Shown piece by piece: positions 14,007-20,106 of a stretch of 46,144 nucleotides of DNA; positions within the stretch are counted from its first letter, which is position 1, and each line of letters starts with the position of its first letter. Source of the DNA: a virus; the IMG/VR virus record IMGVR_UViG_3300033143_002284, positions 1 to 46,144 of that record; one strand, given 5' to 3'. The position numbers and the translations under genes are program-made. A model generated the notes under the pieces. It ran no database searches. It was not told the DNA's origin and saw only the letters and a list, made by a program, of their open reading frames with translations.

Positions 14007-14276
14007 ATGAAATACAAGACCATACAGAGTAGGGTGAAGTGGGAGGAAGAAATTGAAAAATGGAATAGTCTTATCTCCTTAAAATATAGAGGAAGAAGTT
14101 GTCTTATGTGTGGATTAAGCAAAAAGGGTTTATATGATTTATGTAAAAAGGTAGAGAAACAAACCAAGCAAGATACTAGGATGGAAGTGTTGAGAGAGAT
14201 AAGAAAATTAAACAAAAAATTGTATGACCCGATTGAGTTGGGAATTAGATTAGATAAATTACTAAAGAATGACTAA
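14007..14276 (+). CDS. Hypothetical basic helical protein (89 aa)
   Basis: A Lys/Arg-rich helical protein with a CLMCGLSKKGLYDLC Cys cluster. It contains KQTKQDTRMEV, a motif shared (also at DNA level) with the 167-aa gene downstream, suggesting a duplicated module. No function known. The stop overlaps the next small gene. Confidence 0.65.
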   Translation: MKYKTIQSRVKWEEEIEKWNSLISLKYRGRSCLMCGLSKKGLYDLCKKVEKQTKQDTRMEVLREIRKLNKKLYDPIELGIRLDKLLKND

Positions 14277-14403
14277 AAAAAAGAAGAGGAAAAAAAAGGA
14301 GAAACTAACCTGTTATCAACATGAACCCTACTTACATTATAGCGGAGGTAGTGATACTAACCCAATGAAAATATGTAGGCATTGTAAATCTATACTAAAA
14401 TGA
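14269..14403 (+). CDS. Small zinc-ribbon-like protein (44 aa)
   Basis: A 44-residue frame starts at ATG 14269 inside the end of the previous gene and ends in a TGA overlapping the next ATG (14400-14403). The N-terminus is a Lys/Arg run; then come CYQHEPYLHY and CRHC, which could bind zinc. The two stop/start overlaps are good evidence that it is translated. Confidence 0.6.
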   Translation: MTKKKKRKKKEKLTCYQHEPYLHYSGGSDTNPMKICRHCKSILK

Positions 14404-14903
14404 CCAAATCTATGCAAAACAGTAACCAGACTACTAAATTACATAAAACAAAGGAGAGGAAGTGTTGTGTGGGTAAGAGTATGTACCCAAGAGATAATGT
14501 TCACGCTTTAGATTGTCCTAAACGTACCACAACTAGCGTTGAGGCTAGAGTGGAGGAGTTTAGAAAATTACTTAACTCGGTTAGACTAAGAATTGAACAG
14601 CAAACGATACCCAAAGAGTCAGGAGCAGATAGAGCTTTAGAGGTAGTTGTGAGTGAATTTACCAAAGCCCTCTCCCAAACCAAGCAAGATACACGGAAGG
14701 AAGTGGAACTAGAGATGGAAAAAAAAGAAATACCCACTTCCAGTATCCAAACTACTTCTACCACTGGTTCTAACTTACAATCAACCTCCGAATATCAACG
14801 AGGGTTTAATGATGGTAAAAAAGAAGGCATGGCTACAGGATTTAGAGATGGAAAACAAAGAGAGGGTAATAGAATAATGCAATTATCAGGTAAAGAATAC
14901 TAA
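14400..14903 (+). CDS. Hypothetical protein (167 aa)
   Basis: A low-complexity Lys/Thr/Ser-rich protein: N-terminal CCVGKSMYPRDNVHALDC (possible zinc site), a helical middle with SQTKQDTRKEV (shared with the 89-aa upstream gene), a Ser/Thr-rich linker and a Gly-rich YQRGFNDGKKEGMATGFRDG tail. No family recognised. Its stop is followed by the first copy of the three-frame-stop linker. Confidence 0.65.
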   Translation: MTKSMQNSNQTTKLHKTKERKCCVGKSMYPRDNVHALDCPKRTTTSVEARVEEFRKLLNSVRLRIEQQTIPKESGADRALEVVVSEFTKALSQTKQDTRKEVELEMEKKEIPTSSIQTTSTTGSNLQSTSEYQRGFNDGKKEGMATGFRDGKQREGNRIMQLSGKEY

Positions 14904-14924
14904 ATTACTAAACACAAAGGATAG

Positions 14925-15083
14925 ATGAAGATAACAGCAATAATAATATTAACAGTGTTCATAACAACAATGTTCTTTTCTGTAACTACAAAACCAGATG
15001 AACTGTGGATTAAGTTCGTGATGATGTTGTTGTTTATTCTCCCTGCGTTTCTCGGATATATAATTGGAAAAGATGATTACTAA
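14925..15083 (+). CDS. Small two-TM membrane protein (52 aa)
   Basis: MKITAIIILTVFITTMFF forms one hydrophobic segment and FVMMLLFILPAFLGYIIG a second, with a short polar loop between. Bracketed by linker copies. Function unknown; a small membrane protein of holin-like size, but no evidence for lysis. Confidence 0.6.
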   Translation: MKITAIIILTVFITTMFFSVTTKPDELWIKFVMMLLFILPAFLGYIIGKDDY

Positions 15084-15096
15084 ACACAAAGGATAA

Positions 15097-15273
15097 ATGA
15101 AAGACTTAATCAAACTATTTAAGAAGTTTGTCAAAGAAACAAACGAAGACAATGACTCAAGTATCAAGTGGTGTGCAAAGGAATACGAGAAAACGGGAGA
15201 AAGGTGGGGTCATTTACATAAGAACACAGACATAGAAACTTTTATTGAATGGTTAAACACAAAGGATAGATGA
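15097..15273 (+). CDS. Small hypothetical protein (58 aa)
   Basis: Helical, charged protein (MKDLIKLFKKFVKETNEDN). Its last residues NTKDR and the TGA stop are encoded by the third linker copy, whose ATGA starts the next gene. Confidence 0.6.
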   Translation: MKDLIKLFKKFVKETNEDNDSSIKWCAKEYEKTGERWGHLHKNTDIETFIEWLNTKDR

Positions 15274-15434
15274 GCATAAACGGATGTTTAGCACACACTA
15301 GATGGTATCCACAACATTTGATAGCTGAAAATCACCGTGATTGTAAGAATTGCCAAAAGAACCTTGAAAGAGGTCGTGAGAATATAAAAAAATGGTTACA
15401 AAATAAAAAACCTATTACTAAACACAAAGGATAG
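15270..15434 (+). CDS. Small His/Cys-rich protein (54 aa)
   Basis: CLAHTRWYPQHLIAENHRDC and KNC give a Cys/His pattern that may bind a metal. The C-terminal ITKHKG is translated linker ending in TAG. ATGA overlap with the preceding gene. Confidence 0.6.
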   Translation: MSINGCLAHTRWYPQHLIAENHRDCKNCQKNLERGRENIKKWLQNKKPITKHKG

Positions 15435-15821
15435 ATGAAACAAATTAAATTCAAAGCTTGGTTAAAAAAGAGTAAGGAGATGATTGGTTGCAACCGACCA
15501 CTTGAGGGAAATACTGAAGGACTAAATGAGTTATTAGAAGAAAGCGAATATGTTGTATTTTTACAATACACAGGCTTAAAGGACAAGAATGGTAAGGAGA
15601 TATACGAGGGGGATATTTTAACAAATACTTGGATTAAGAAGGAATTTATCTGTCCTGATAATGGAGGGGCTTATTACCGAAACAGACCTATTAAAACGAC
15701 TTGTGTTGTCAAATGGGATAAAGACTGGGGTTCTTGGAAATTACACAAAGGAATGAGTAGAGGAAAGTTTGAAATAATCGGCAATATTTATAAAGACAGC
15801 ACGAGAATAAGGAATTACTAA
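15435..15821 (+). CDS. YopX-domain phage protein
   Basis: A textbook YopX protein: IKFKAWLKKSKEMIG at the start, LQYTGLKDKNGKEIYEGDIL in the middle, and KFEIIGNIYKD near the end. YopX proteins are common in phages of many hosts; the function is unknown and the fold is a small beta-barrel. It begins directly at the fourth linker copy and its own stop is inside the fifth. Confidence 0.9.
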   Translation: MKQIKFKAWLKKSKEMIGCNRPLEGNTEGLNELLEESEYVVFLQYTGLKDKNGKEIYEGDILTNTWIKKEFICPDNGGAYYRNRPIKTTCVVKWDKDWGSWKLHKGMSRGKFEIIGNIYKDSTRIRNY

Positions 15822-15834
15822 ACACAAAAGATAG

Positions 15835-16068
15835 ATGAAGAAATTAACACTATCAGAAACAATAGACTTAATTAACTGCTTAGATGTACTTGAGAAGAAA
15901 CTTGGTATGAAAACAAAGAATTCATTATCTTGGTTGTTTGGTTTTGAAGATGGAAAGATTAAAAAATCTGTTGGAAAGTCTTTAGCTGAGTATGACAAGT
16001 TTTGCAGGTCTGACCTTGTAGAAAGAGGAAAAATGTTAGATATTAAAATTACTAAACACAAAAGATAA
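15835..16068 (+). CDS. Hypothetical protein (77 aa)
   Basis: Helical, with KKLTLSETIDLINCLDVLEKKL at the N-terminus and an SWLFGFEDGKIKK centre. The final ITKHKR is translated linker ending in TAA. No family recognised. Confidence 0.6.
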   Translation: MKKLTLSETIDLINCLDVLEKKLGMKTKNSLSWLFGFEDGKIKKSVGKSLAEYDKFCRSDLVERGKMLDIKITKHKR

Positions 16069-16161
16069 ATGACCTATTTTTGGCAAATTTTATTGGCGGG
16101 AACACTACTGGGGCTTATCACAACCTTAATGTTCTTTTTTTTGTTTTGTAAAAGCAAGTAA
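16069..16161 (+). CDS. Tiny one-TM peptide (30 aa)
   Basis: The sixth linker copy starts a 30-residue frame (MTYFWQILLAGTLLGLITTL) that is nearly all membrane segment with a short KSK tail. The linker supports translation. Confidence 0.5.
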   Translation: MTYFWQILLAGTLLGLITTLMFFFLFCKSK

Positions 16162-16166
16162 GCTCC

Positions 16167-16195
16167 TTGATAACATTTTGTTATGGTGGTATAGT
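16167..16195 (+). promoter_or_regulatory. Promoter for DUF5320-like gene
   Basis: TTGATA (16167-16172), 17 bp, TATAGT (16190-16195). Transcription from about 16202 gives a ~40-nt leader ending in a good SD (GAAAGGGGTG) before ATG 16243. Confidence 0.65.
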
Positions 16196-16242
16196 GCATA
16201 CATATTCATAATAATTAGTTTTCGAGAAAGGGGTGAATAGAT

Positions 16243-16386
16243 ATGCCAAAACAAAACAAAACAGGTCCAAAAGGAAAAGGACCATTAACAGGTAGGGGTT
16301 TCGGTCCTTGCAAGAAATTAGGACAAAAGTTCGGAGATAGATTTAAAAAAGGACTGGGAAGATTAAGAGGGAAGAAAAAAAAGTAA
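16243..16386 (+). CDS. Small DUF5320-like basic protein (47 aa)
   Basis: The N-terminus MPKQNKTGPKGKGPLTGRGF followed by GPC closely follows the DUF5320 pattern (TGPxGxGPxTGRGxGxC), known from small archaeal and bacterial proteins of unknown function. The second half is a strongly basic tail, unusual for that family. Own promoter and good SD. Confidence 0.7.
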   Translation: MPKQNKTGPKGKGPLTGRGFGPCKKLGQKFGDRFKKGLGRLRGKKKK

Positions 16387-16387
16387 C

Positions 16388-16417
16388 TTGACAAAACCAT
16401 CTGTATTATATTATAAT
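16388..16417 (+). promoter_or_regulatory. Perfect-consensus sigma70 promoter
   Basis: TTGACA (16388-16393), 18 bp, TATAAT (16412-16417). Starts a short transcript ending in a terminator at 16520, with no open frame inside. Confidence 0.8.
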
Positions 16418-16420
16418 CAA

Positions 16421-16520
16421 GACGAGGCGGACAAAACACACCAAAGGAGGTGATAACTCTGTAGGCTTAAACCCCTACTCGTATCCCACACATTTAATTC
16501 ATCTCCGCCTCGCTTTTTTT
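16421..16520 (+). ncRNA. Putative small RNA with orphan SD and terminator
   Basis: A perfect-consensus promoter fires into a ~100-nt unit whose ends pair (CGAGGCGGA 16423-16431 with TCCGCCTCG 16504-16512) followed by seven T, an intrinsic terminator closing the whole transcript. Inside is AAAGGAGGTGAT (16443-16454), the full complement of the conserved 16S rRNA 3' tail, with no ATG or usable frame after it, and a GTAGG/CCTAC hairpin. It looks like a small RNA that could bind the anti-SD. Alternatively it is an attenuated leader for the 60-aa gene downstream. Confidence 0.6.
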
Positions 16521-16526
16521 AGAACA

Positions 16527-16709
16527 ATGAAAACAAAAGAAAAAACACCATTTCTAGCTCATTTGTTGGCCTGTATATTTATTTTACCGTTTTTAATGTT
16601 GCTATTTTTTATTCTAGCGCTATTTCTCTTATCTATCTTGATTTTTATAATAAGTCCGATATTGGTTCCGGTTGGTATTGTTTGGATAATTCTTGCTTTG
16701 ATATTTTAA
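16527..16709 (+). CDS. Very hydrophobic membrane protein (60 aa)
   Basis: After a short polar N-terminus (MKTKEKTPFLAHLL) nearly the whole protein is membrane segment: ACIFILPFLMLLFFILALF and a second SPILVPVGIVWIILALIF. No SD; starts 6 nt after the upstream terminator T-run. Function unknown. Confidence 0.55.
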   Translation: MKTKEKTPFLAHLLACIFILPFLMLLFFILALFLLSILIFIISPILVPVGIVWIILALIF

Positions 16710-16710
16710 A

Positions 16711-16809
16711 ATGATACTAACCAGCAAATGCTTATTGGCTTTTATGGCTTTTATAGGGATTTGTACAATTATTGAATTAGTTAAAGAAAAGTATGACAAA
16801 AAGAGATGA
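16711..16809 (+). CDS. Tiny one-TM protein (32 aa)
   Basis: MILTSKCLLAFMAFIGICTI gives a single membrane segment followed by a charged tail. It starts one base after the previous stop and overlaps the next gene by 17 nt. Confidence 0.5.
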   Translation: MILTSKCLLAFMAFIGICTIIELVKEKYDKKR

Positions 16810-16918
16810 AATGCTTGAAGAGGCATGTGATAGATTAGACACCATAACGATTCAGCTGGGAGTGATTATAGGCATCTTACTTATAGGAGGCTTTTTTGCT
16901 CTCTTGGGGATTGTCTAG
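16793..16918 (+). CDS. Small one-TM protein (41 aa)
   Basis: A charged N-terminal helix (MTKRDEMLEEACDRLDTI) and one C-terminal membrane segment (LGVIIGILLIGGFFALLGIV). It resembles the tail-anchored helper proteins found in phage lysis or superinfection modules, without proof. Confidence 0.55.
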   Translation: MTKRDEMLEEACDRLDTITIQLGVIIGILLIGGFFALLGIV

Positions 16919-16954
16919 AAGTTTAATATATACAAAGCATACCCAAAATAACCA

Positions 16955-16983
16955 TTGCTCTTTAGCCTGTAGTTAGGTACCAT
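16955..16983 (+). promoter_or_regulatory. Weak leaderless-type promoter
   Basis: TTGCTC (16955-16960), 17 bp, TACCAT (16978-16983), then ATG 16991 at 36 nt from the -35. Same geometry as the other leaderless genes but poorer hexamers. Confidence 0.4.
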
Positions 16984-16990
16984 TAAGTTA

Positions 16991-17974
16991 ATGGAAAAAG
17001 GATTGTATAGAGGACCAGATGAGAAGGATTTTTCTTCAGATGCACAGATTCGAAAGGAGTATGCGTTGAGAGGAGAATTACCAGAACCGGAGTTTATTAC
17101 ACCACTCCCTCTGGAGCGAGGATTTAAAGATTACCATTCACCTAGATTTAGACAGAGAGCTGAGCAATTCAAGGAAAACTTTGAAGTACCAACCAATCAT
17201 GTAGAGATAAGATTACCAGATGAGGTAAACTGCATCAATTTTATTCCCGATTTACACGTTGGTAGTGGTTTTGTTGACTATGACAGGATAGAACAGGAAA
17301 TAGATGTCATTATAGGTACACCTAACTCATATATCGTCTTTATGGGTGACCTTATGGATGCTTTCTTCTTCAATAGCGCTCAAATGGAACAAATGGAGCA
17401 AACACCTGAACAATTGAAGTATATGAAGGCTATGTTTAAACACGTTGCGGAAGATAAGCGATTATTGGCTGCCGTGGGTGGAGACCATGATTTGTGGGCA
17501 AAAAAGATGGGTGTAAACCCATATTCAGAGTTTGCTGACACTTATGGAGCACATTACATGCAAGGAATGTCTTATTTAACGCTTTATGTAGGAGAACAGA
17601 CTTATAACATAACAATGGCTCATCAGTTGCCCGGCTCAAGTATTTATAATAATACTCACCCTCAAATGAGAGCTGTTAATAGGCATGGTGGAGCATTTGG
17701 AAGTAATATCGTAGTTTCAGCCCATAATCATAAGAAAGGTTACTCTAGAGATACGGTAAAAGCATTTGGGAACAAGAGACACCAAGTTCACTACTTAGCA
17801 TTAGGCCCATATAAAAGCCAAGATGATTATAGTCGTAAACACGGCTGGGTAGAACAACAACCGGAAGAGATGTTCGGTGCTAGTGTACTATTGATGCCGG
17901 ATAGGAATGAAGTGGTTTACCAACATAATATTTTGAGAGCTGGAGAAGAGATGGACCGATGGAACAAGTCTTGA
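16991..17974 (+). CDS. Calcineurin-like metallophosphoesterase
   Basis: All blocks of the fold are present: D87-x-H89 (PDLHVG), G119-D120 (MGDLMD), G164-D-H-D (GGDHDLW), H near 211 (MAHQLPG) and SAHNHKK near 248. Such enzymes use two metals to hydrolyse phosphodiesters or phosphomonoesters; in phages they act on nucleic acids or nucleotides. The ~80-residue N-terminal extension is not part of the catalytic domain. The substrate cannot be read from sequence. Confidence 0.88.
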   Translation: MEKGLYRGPDEKDFSSDAQIRKEYALRGELPEPEFITPLPLERGFKDYHSPRFRQRAEQFKENFEVPTNHVEIRLPDEVNCINFIPDLHVGSGFVDYDRIEQEIDVIIGTPNSYIVFMGDLMDAFFFNSAQMEQMEQTPEQLKYMKAMFKHVAEDKRLLAAVGGDHDLWAKKMGVNPYSEFADTYGAHYMQGMSYLTLYVGEQTYNITMAHQLPGSSIYNNTHPQMRAVNRHGGAFGSNIVVSAHNHKKGYSRDTVKAFGNKRHQVHYLALGPYKSQDDYSRKHGWVEQQPEEMFGASVLLMPDRNEVVYQHNILRAGEEMDRWNKS

Positions 17975-17999
17975 CAGAGGATTTAGTTTGTAGTAGTAT
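17971..17999 (+). promoter_or_regulatory. Promoter placing +1 on ATG 18006
   Basis: TTGACA (17971-17976) overlaps the stop codon of the phosphoesterase gene; 17 bp; TAGTAT (17994-17999); ATG 7 nt later, 35 nt from the -35. Confidence 0.65.
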
Positions 18000-18005
18000 T
18001 GGTTT

Positions 18006-18215
18006 ATGAATTTAAAAGAAATAGGAAAGGGTGTAGAGGCCCCAATAGCCCAGTTAAGATATAATATTGCTGAGCTGAGGAAGGAAACGCTTGCCAACGC
18101 TGACCACATAGATGTTAATTATGTAAAAGGATGTTTAGATATCCTTGGTGTGATTGAAGAAATGATAGCTCCACCTCCACTTGACCTAGAGGCACCAGCT
18201 CTTGACGACTTTTAA
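18006..18215 (+). CDS. Small acidic hypothetical protein (69 aa)
   Basis: A helical protein (VEAPIAQLRYNIAELRKETL) with a Pro/Asp-rich C-terminus. No family recognised. Predicted leaderless. Confidence 0.6.
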   Translation: MNLKEIGKGVEAPIAQLRYNIAELRKETLANADHIDVNYVKGCLDILGVIEEMIAPPPLDLEAPALDDF

Positions 18216-18222
18216 TAAGATA

Positions 18223-18251
18223 TTGACAAAAAGCAGTAAATGTGACAAAAT
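18223..18251 (+). promoter_or_regulatory. Promoter placing +1 on ATG 18258
   Basis: TTGACA (18223-18228), 17 bp, CAAAAT (18246-18251), ATG 18258, again exactly 35 nt. Confidence 0.6.
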
Positions 18252-18257
18252 AGAAGC

Positions 18258-18359
18258 ATGAATAAATTTTTTACAGACATAGGTGAAAGTCAAAAAGAGC
18301 TCTTCTCGTTAATGGGATTTATGTTTATATGCGGGTGGATAATTGGAAAACTATACTAA
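18258..18359 (+). CDS. Tiny one-TM protein (33 aa)
   Basis: A 33-residue frame (MNKFFTDIGESQKELF, then one membrane segment SLMGFMFICGWIIGKLY). The dedicated promoter and the TAATG overlap with the next gene support it. Confidence 0.6.
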   Translation: MNKFFTDIGESQKELFSLMGFMFICGWIIGKLY

Positions 18360-18556
18360 TGAAAAAAACATTTTTTTACTTACACCGGGATGGGGCATTA
18401 ATTGAAAATCCAGCTAGCATGGTGGAAAAAAGGGGTATGAAGGATTATTTTGACAGCCCTTTCGTGGTCAAATACTGGATTGCCACCAAAAAGTCTGATG
18501 TTGAGAAGATTAAGAAAGAAGCTGAAAAACTGAATAAAGAAAATGATAGTAACTAA
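18359..18556 (+). CDS. Hypothetical protein (65 aa)
   Basis: I chose ATG 18359 (MKKTFFYLHRDGALIENPAS) over the in-frame ATG at 18329 because it overlaps the preceding stop (TAATG). Basic, with a coiled C-terminal helix. No family recognised. Confidence 0.6.
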   Translation: MKKTFFYLHRDGALIENPASMVEKRGMKDYFDSPFVVKYWIATKKSDVEKIKKEAEKLNKENDSN

Positions 18557-18710
18557 AGAATTTGTTCACATCAGTTATCTTGTTTTTTGTTTTATTTGGT
18601 TATTGGCTATTGCTTGTGGAGTAGATTCTGATTTTAAGTTTAATTTTGGTGTTAAGATGTTTTGGATAGGAATGGCTTGGTTGGCAATTGGCTTGTTTTT
18701 GACGACTTGA
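18543..18710 (+). CDS. Small two-TM protein (55 aa)
   Basis: Two hydrophobic segments (ISYLVFCFIWLLAIACGV and MFWIGMAWLAIGLFL). It overlaps the preceding gene by 14 nt, and its stop overlaps the -35 of the next promoter. Confidence 0.55.
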   Translation: MIVTKEFVHISYLVFCFIWLLAIACGVDSDFKFNFGVKMFWIGMAWLAIGLFLTT

Positions 18711-18735
18711 CATTAATATGTCTGTAGGATATACT
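18707..18735 (+). promoter_or_regulatory. Promoter placing +1 on ATG 18742
   Basis: TTGACA (18707-18712), 17 bp, TATACT (18730-18735); ATG 18742 at 35 nt. An in-frame ATG at 18718 is inside the promoter and so is unlikely to be the start. Confidence 0.7.
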
Positions 18736-18741
18736 CTAGAT

Positions 18742-18951
18742 ATGCTTATAGACGGAACCCTCCCCCAACACCTAGCAGATGAATTCTGCGGCGACAACAA
18801 ATATTCCATGAAGTATATCTGTTTGAATTGTCGTAAGTCTTTTATGCAGTTTTTCGAGAAAGGAACCGTGGCTCACCAAGGAACTTGCCCTCACTGTGGC
18901 GTGAGCCCTTTGCAGGTCAGCCAGTCCATAAGTCAACATGACTTCAACTAA
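18742..18951 (+). CDS. Zinc-ribbon protein (69 aa)
   Basis: CLNC near residue 26 and CPHC near residue 51 form a zinc ribbon; the rest is short. The start at ATG 18742 is set by the leaderless promoter. It overlaps the next gene by 14 nt. Confidence 0.65.
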   Translation: MLIDGTLPQHLADEFCGDNKYSMKYICLNCRKSFMQFFEKGTVAHQGTCPHCGVSPLQVSQSISQHDFN

Positions 18952-19327
18952 GTTAAATATATATAAGATAGAGTCTGGTGGGCCATTAGAGAGTACCTTA
19001 ACTGTGGTTGTGGGTTCTGATAGAAAGGCTTTCCTTGGATACCTGAAGAAAAATGGAGCATCTGATGATGTAAGAAGTAGTTCTAGTTATGCAAGTGGGA
19101 TGCTTATACCTCCAAGTAATATGGATTCATCTAAACATTCAACACATTATCACATGTGGCTTGAGAAACCGGACCACTATATTATTTTACATGAATGTTT
19201 ACATTTAACCGCAGAAATATTTGATTATTATGCTATTGACTTTAGTATTAAAAATCAAGAGATGATAGCTATGACCCAGATGTGGTGGTTTGAGGAGATA
19301 TTAAAAACTATAAAAAAGAAGAAATGA
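18938..19327 (+). CDS. Zincin-like metallopeptidase (HExxH)
   Basis: ILHECLHLTAEIFDYY contains the zinc motif HECLH, with a downstream Glu in the QEMIAMTQMWWFEEIL helix that may be the third ligand. Small phage zincins of this type are widespread; their targets are unknown. It is the second HExxH protein in the window (the other is at 12.6 kb). Confidence 0.7.
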   Translation: MTSTKLNIYKIESGGPLESTLTVVVGSDRKAFLGYLKKNGASDDVRSSSSYASGMLIPPSNMDSSKHSTHYHMWLEKPDHYIILHECLHLTAEIFDYYAIDFSIKNQEMIAMTQMWWFEEILKTIKKKK

Positions 19328-19506
19328 AAGATGTGCAAAGAGTAAAGAGAATTAGTCTAACAGAAATAGCTGAATATTTTATGGTAGACAGAAGAACCAT
19401 TCATAATTATAAGCTGAAGTTCGAAAATAGAAAAAATAGGAACTTGGATATGAGGAAGGCAAAAGATACTATAGAGTTTATTATTTGGTATGACTACAAC
19501 AGATAG
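19324..19506 (+). CDS. Small helix-turn-helix protein (60 aa)
   Basis: ISLTEIAEYFMVDRRTIHNY is a clear HTH (recognition helix RRTIHNYKLKF). The rest is basic. Likely a DNA-binding regulator. ATGA overlap with the zincin gene. Confidence 0.7.
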   Translation: MKDVQRVKRISLTEIAEYFMVDRRTIHNYKLKFENRKNRNLDMRKAKDTIEFIIWYDYNR

Positions 19507-19535
19507 TTGACATGGCTTGTAGTTAGTGGTAAATT
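19507..19535 (+). promoter_or_regulatory. Promoter placing +1 on ATG 19542
   Basis: TTGACA (19507-19512), 17 bp, TAAATT (19530-19535); ATG 19542, 35 nt. The -35 begins right at the stop of the HTH gene. Confidence 0.65.
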
Positions 19536-19541
19536 ATAACT

Positions 19542-19814
19542 ATGAAAGAAATAACCTGCCCACTCTGTGAAAAGAAAACACCTGATGTTACTGATAGAGT
19601 AATGCATCACATCTTTAATCACTTGAATGAAAAGAGCCCGGCTGGTAAACTTATGAAAAAAATTGTATCTTCTATTATTAACATGGATGATGAAACCATG
19701 GAGGAAAGAAAAGATTCTGTCTTCAACAACATGTTGATTGCAGTTGCAAAGATAATTGTCAATATTGAAGAAAAAAGAGCCCAGAAAACCCATCCTGGGT
19801 ACGAGGAATGCTAG
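19542..19814 (+). CDS. Zinc-finger-like hypothetical protein (90 aa)
   Basis: CPLC near the N-terminus and HHIFNH about 15 residues later make a C2H2-type finger; the remainder is helical. No family recognised. Confidence 0.65.
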   Translation: MKEITCPLCEKKTPDVTDRVMHHIFNHLNEKSPAGKLMKKIVSSIINMDDETMEERKDSVFNNMLIAVAKIIVNIEEKRAQKTHPGYEEC

Positions 19815-19819
19815 CGCCG

Positions 19820-19839
19820 TTTGTTAATTAATTAACAAA
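19820..19839. repeat. 20-bp perfect palindrome
   Basis: TTTGTTAATTAATTAACAAA lies directly after the zinc-finger gene and before the RHH gene promoter. It could act as a bidirectional terminator (a T-rich stretch follows) or as an operator for the adjacent ribbon-helix-helix protein. Confidence 0.6.
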
Positions 19840-19881
19840 GCTTCTTTTCTTGCACGCGCGGTGGGCTTTGTGGGCTTTGTA

Positions 19882-19911
19882 TTGACAAATGATGTTTTAG
19901 CTATATATAGT
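19882..19911 (+). promoter_or_regulatory. Promoter placing +1 on ATG 19918
   Basis: TTGACA (19882-19887), 18 bp, TATAGT (19906-19911); ATG 19918 is 7 nt after the -10, so leaderless with an 18-bp spacer. Confidence 0.7.
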
Positions 19912-19917
19912 TTATGT

Positions 19918-20106
19918 ATGGCAAAAATTATTATCAGCCTTCCCGATTTATTGTTGGCAGAGATAGACTCCTTTTGTAAGATAAATTCTTACAATCGTTC
20001 GGAGTTCATTCGTCACGCGGTTCGGCGCATTATTAATGAACCAATAAACAATGTTCAAAAAAATAAAATCAAGGCTTCAAAAGAAAAAAAGGGCTCCTTT
20101 AACTAA
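19918..20106 (+). CDS. Ribbon-helix-helix regulator (62 aa)
   Basis: IIISLPDLLLAEIDSFCKIN followed by RSEFIRHAVRRII is a typical RHH/CopG fold. It should bind DNA as a dimer through the N-terminal strand. I chose ATG 19918 over the upstream start at 19861 because of the promoter geometry. The 20-bp palindrome 80 bp upstream is a candidate operator. It overlaps the next gene by 56 nt. Confidence 0.85.
   Translation: MAKIIISLPDLLLAEIDSFCKINSYNRSEFIRHAVRRIINEPINNVQKNKIKASKEKKGSFN

Larger units (their letters stand above)
14905..16072 (+). repeat. Six-copy stop/RBS/start linker repeat
   Basis: A ~23-nt unit, consensus TAAACACAAAGGATAGATGA preceded by TTAC, occurs six times exactly at gene junctions: 14905-14928, 15077-15100, 15253-15273, 15415-15438, 15815-15838, 16049-16072. 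It has a stop in each reading frame (TAA, TAG or TAA, TGA), an AAAGGA Shine-Dalgarno and the ATG of the next gene. Upstream genes end in the different frames, so the unit works as a universal junction. Confidence 0.9.
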
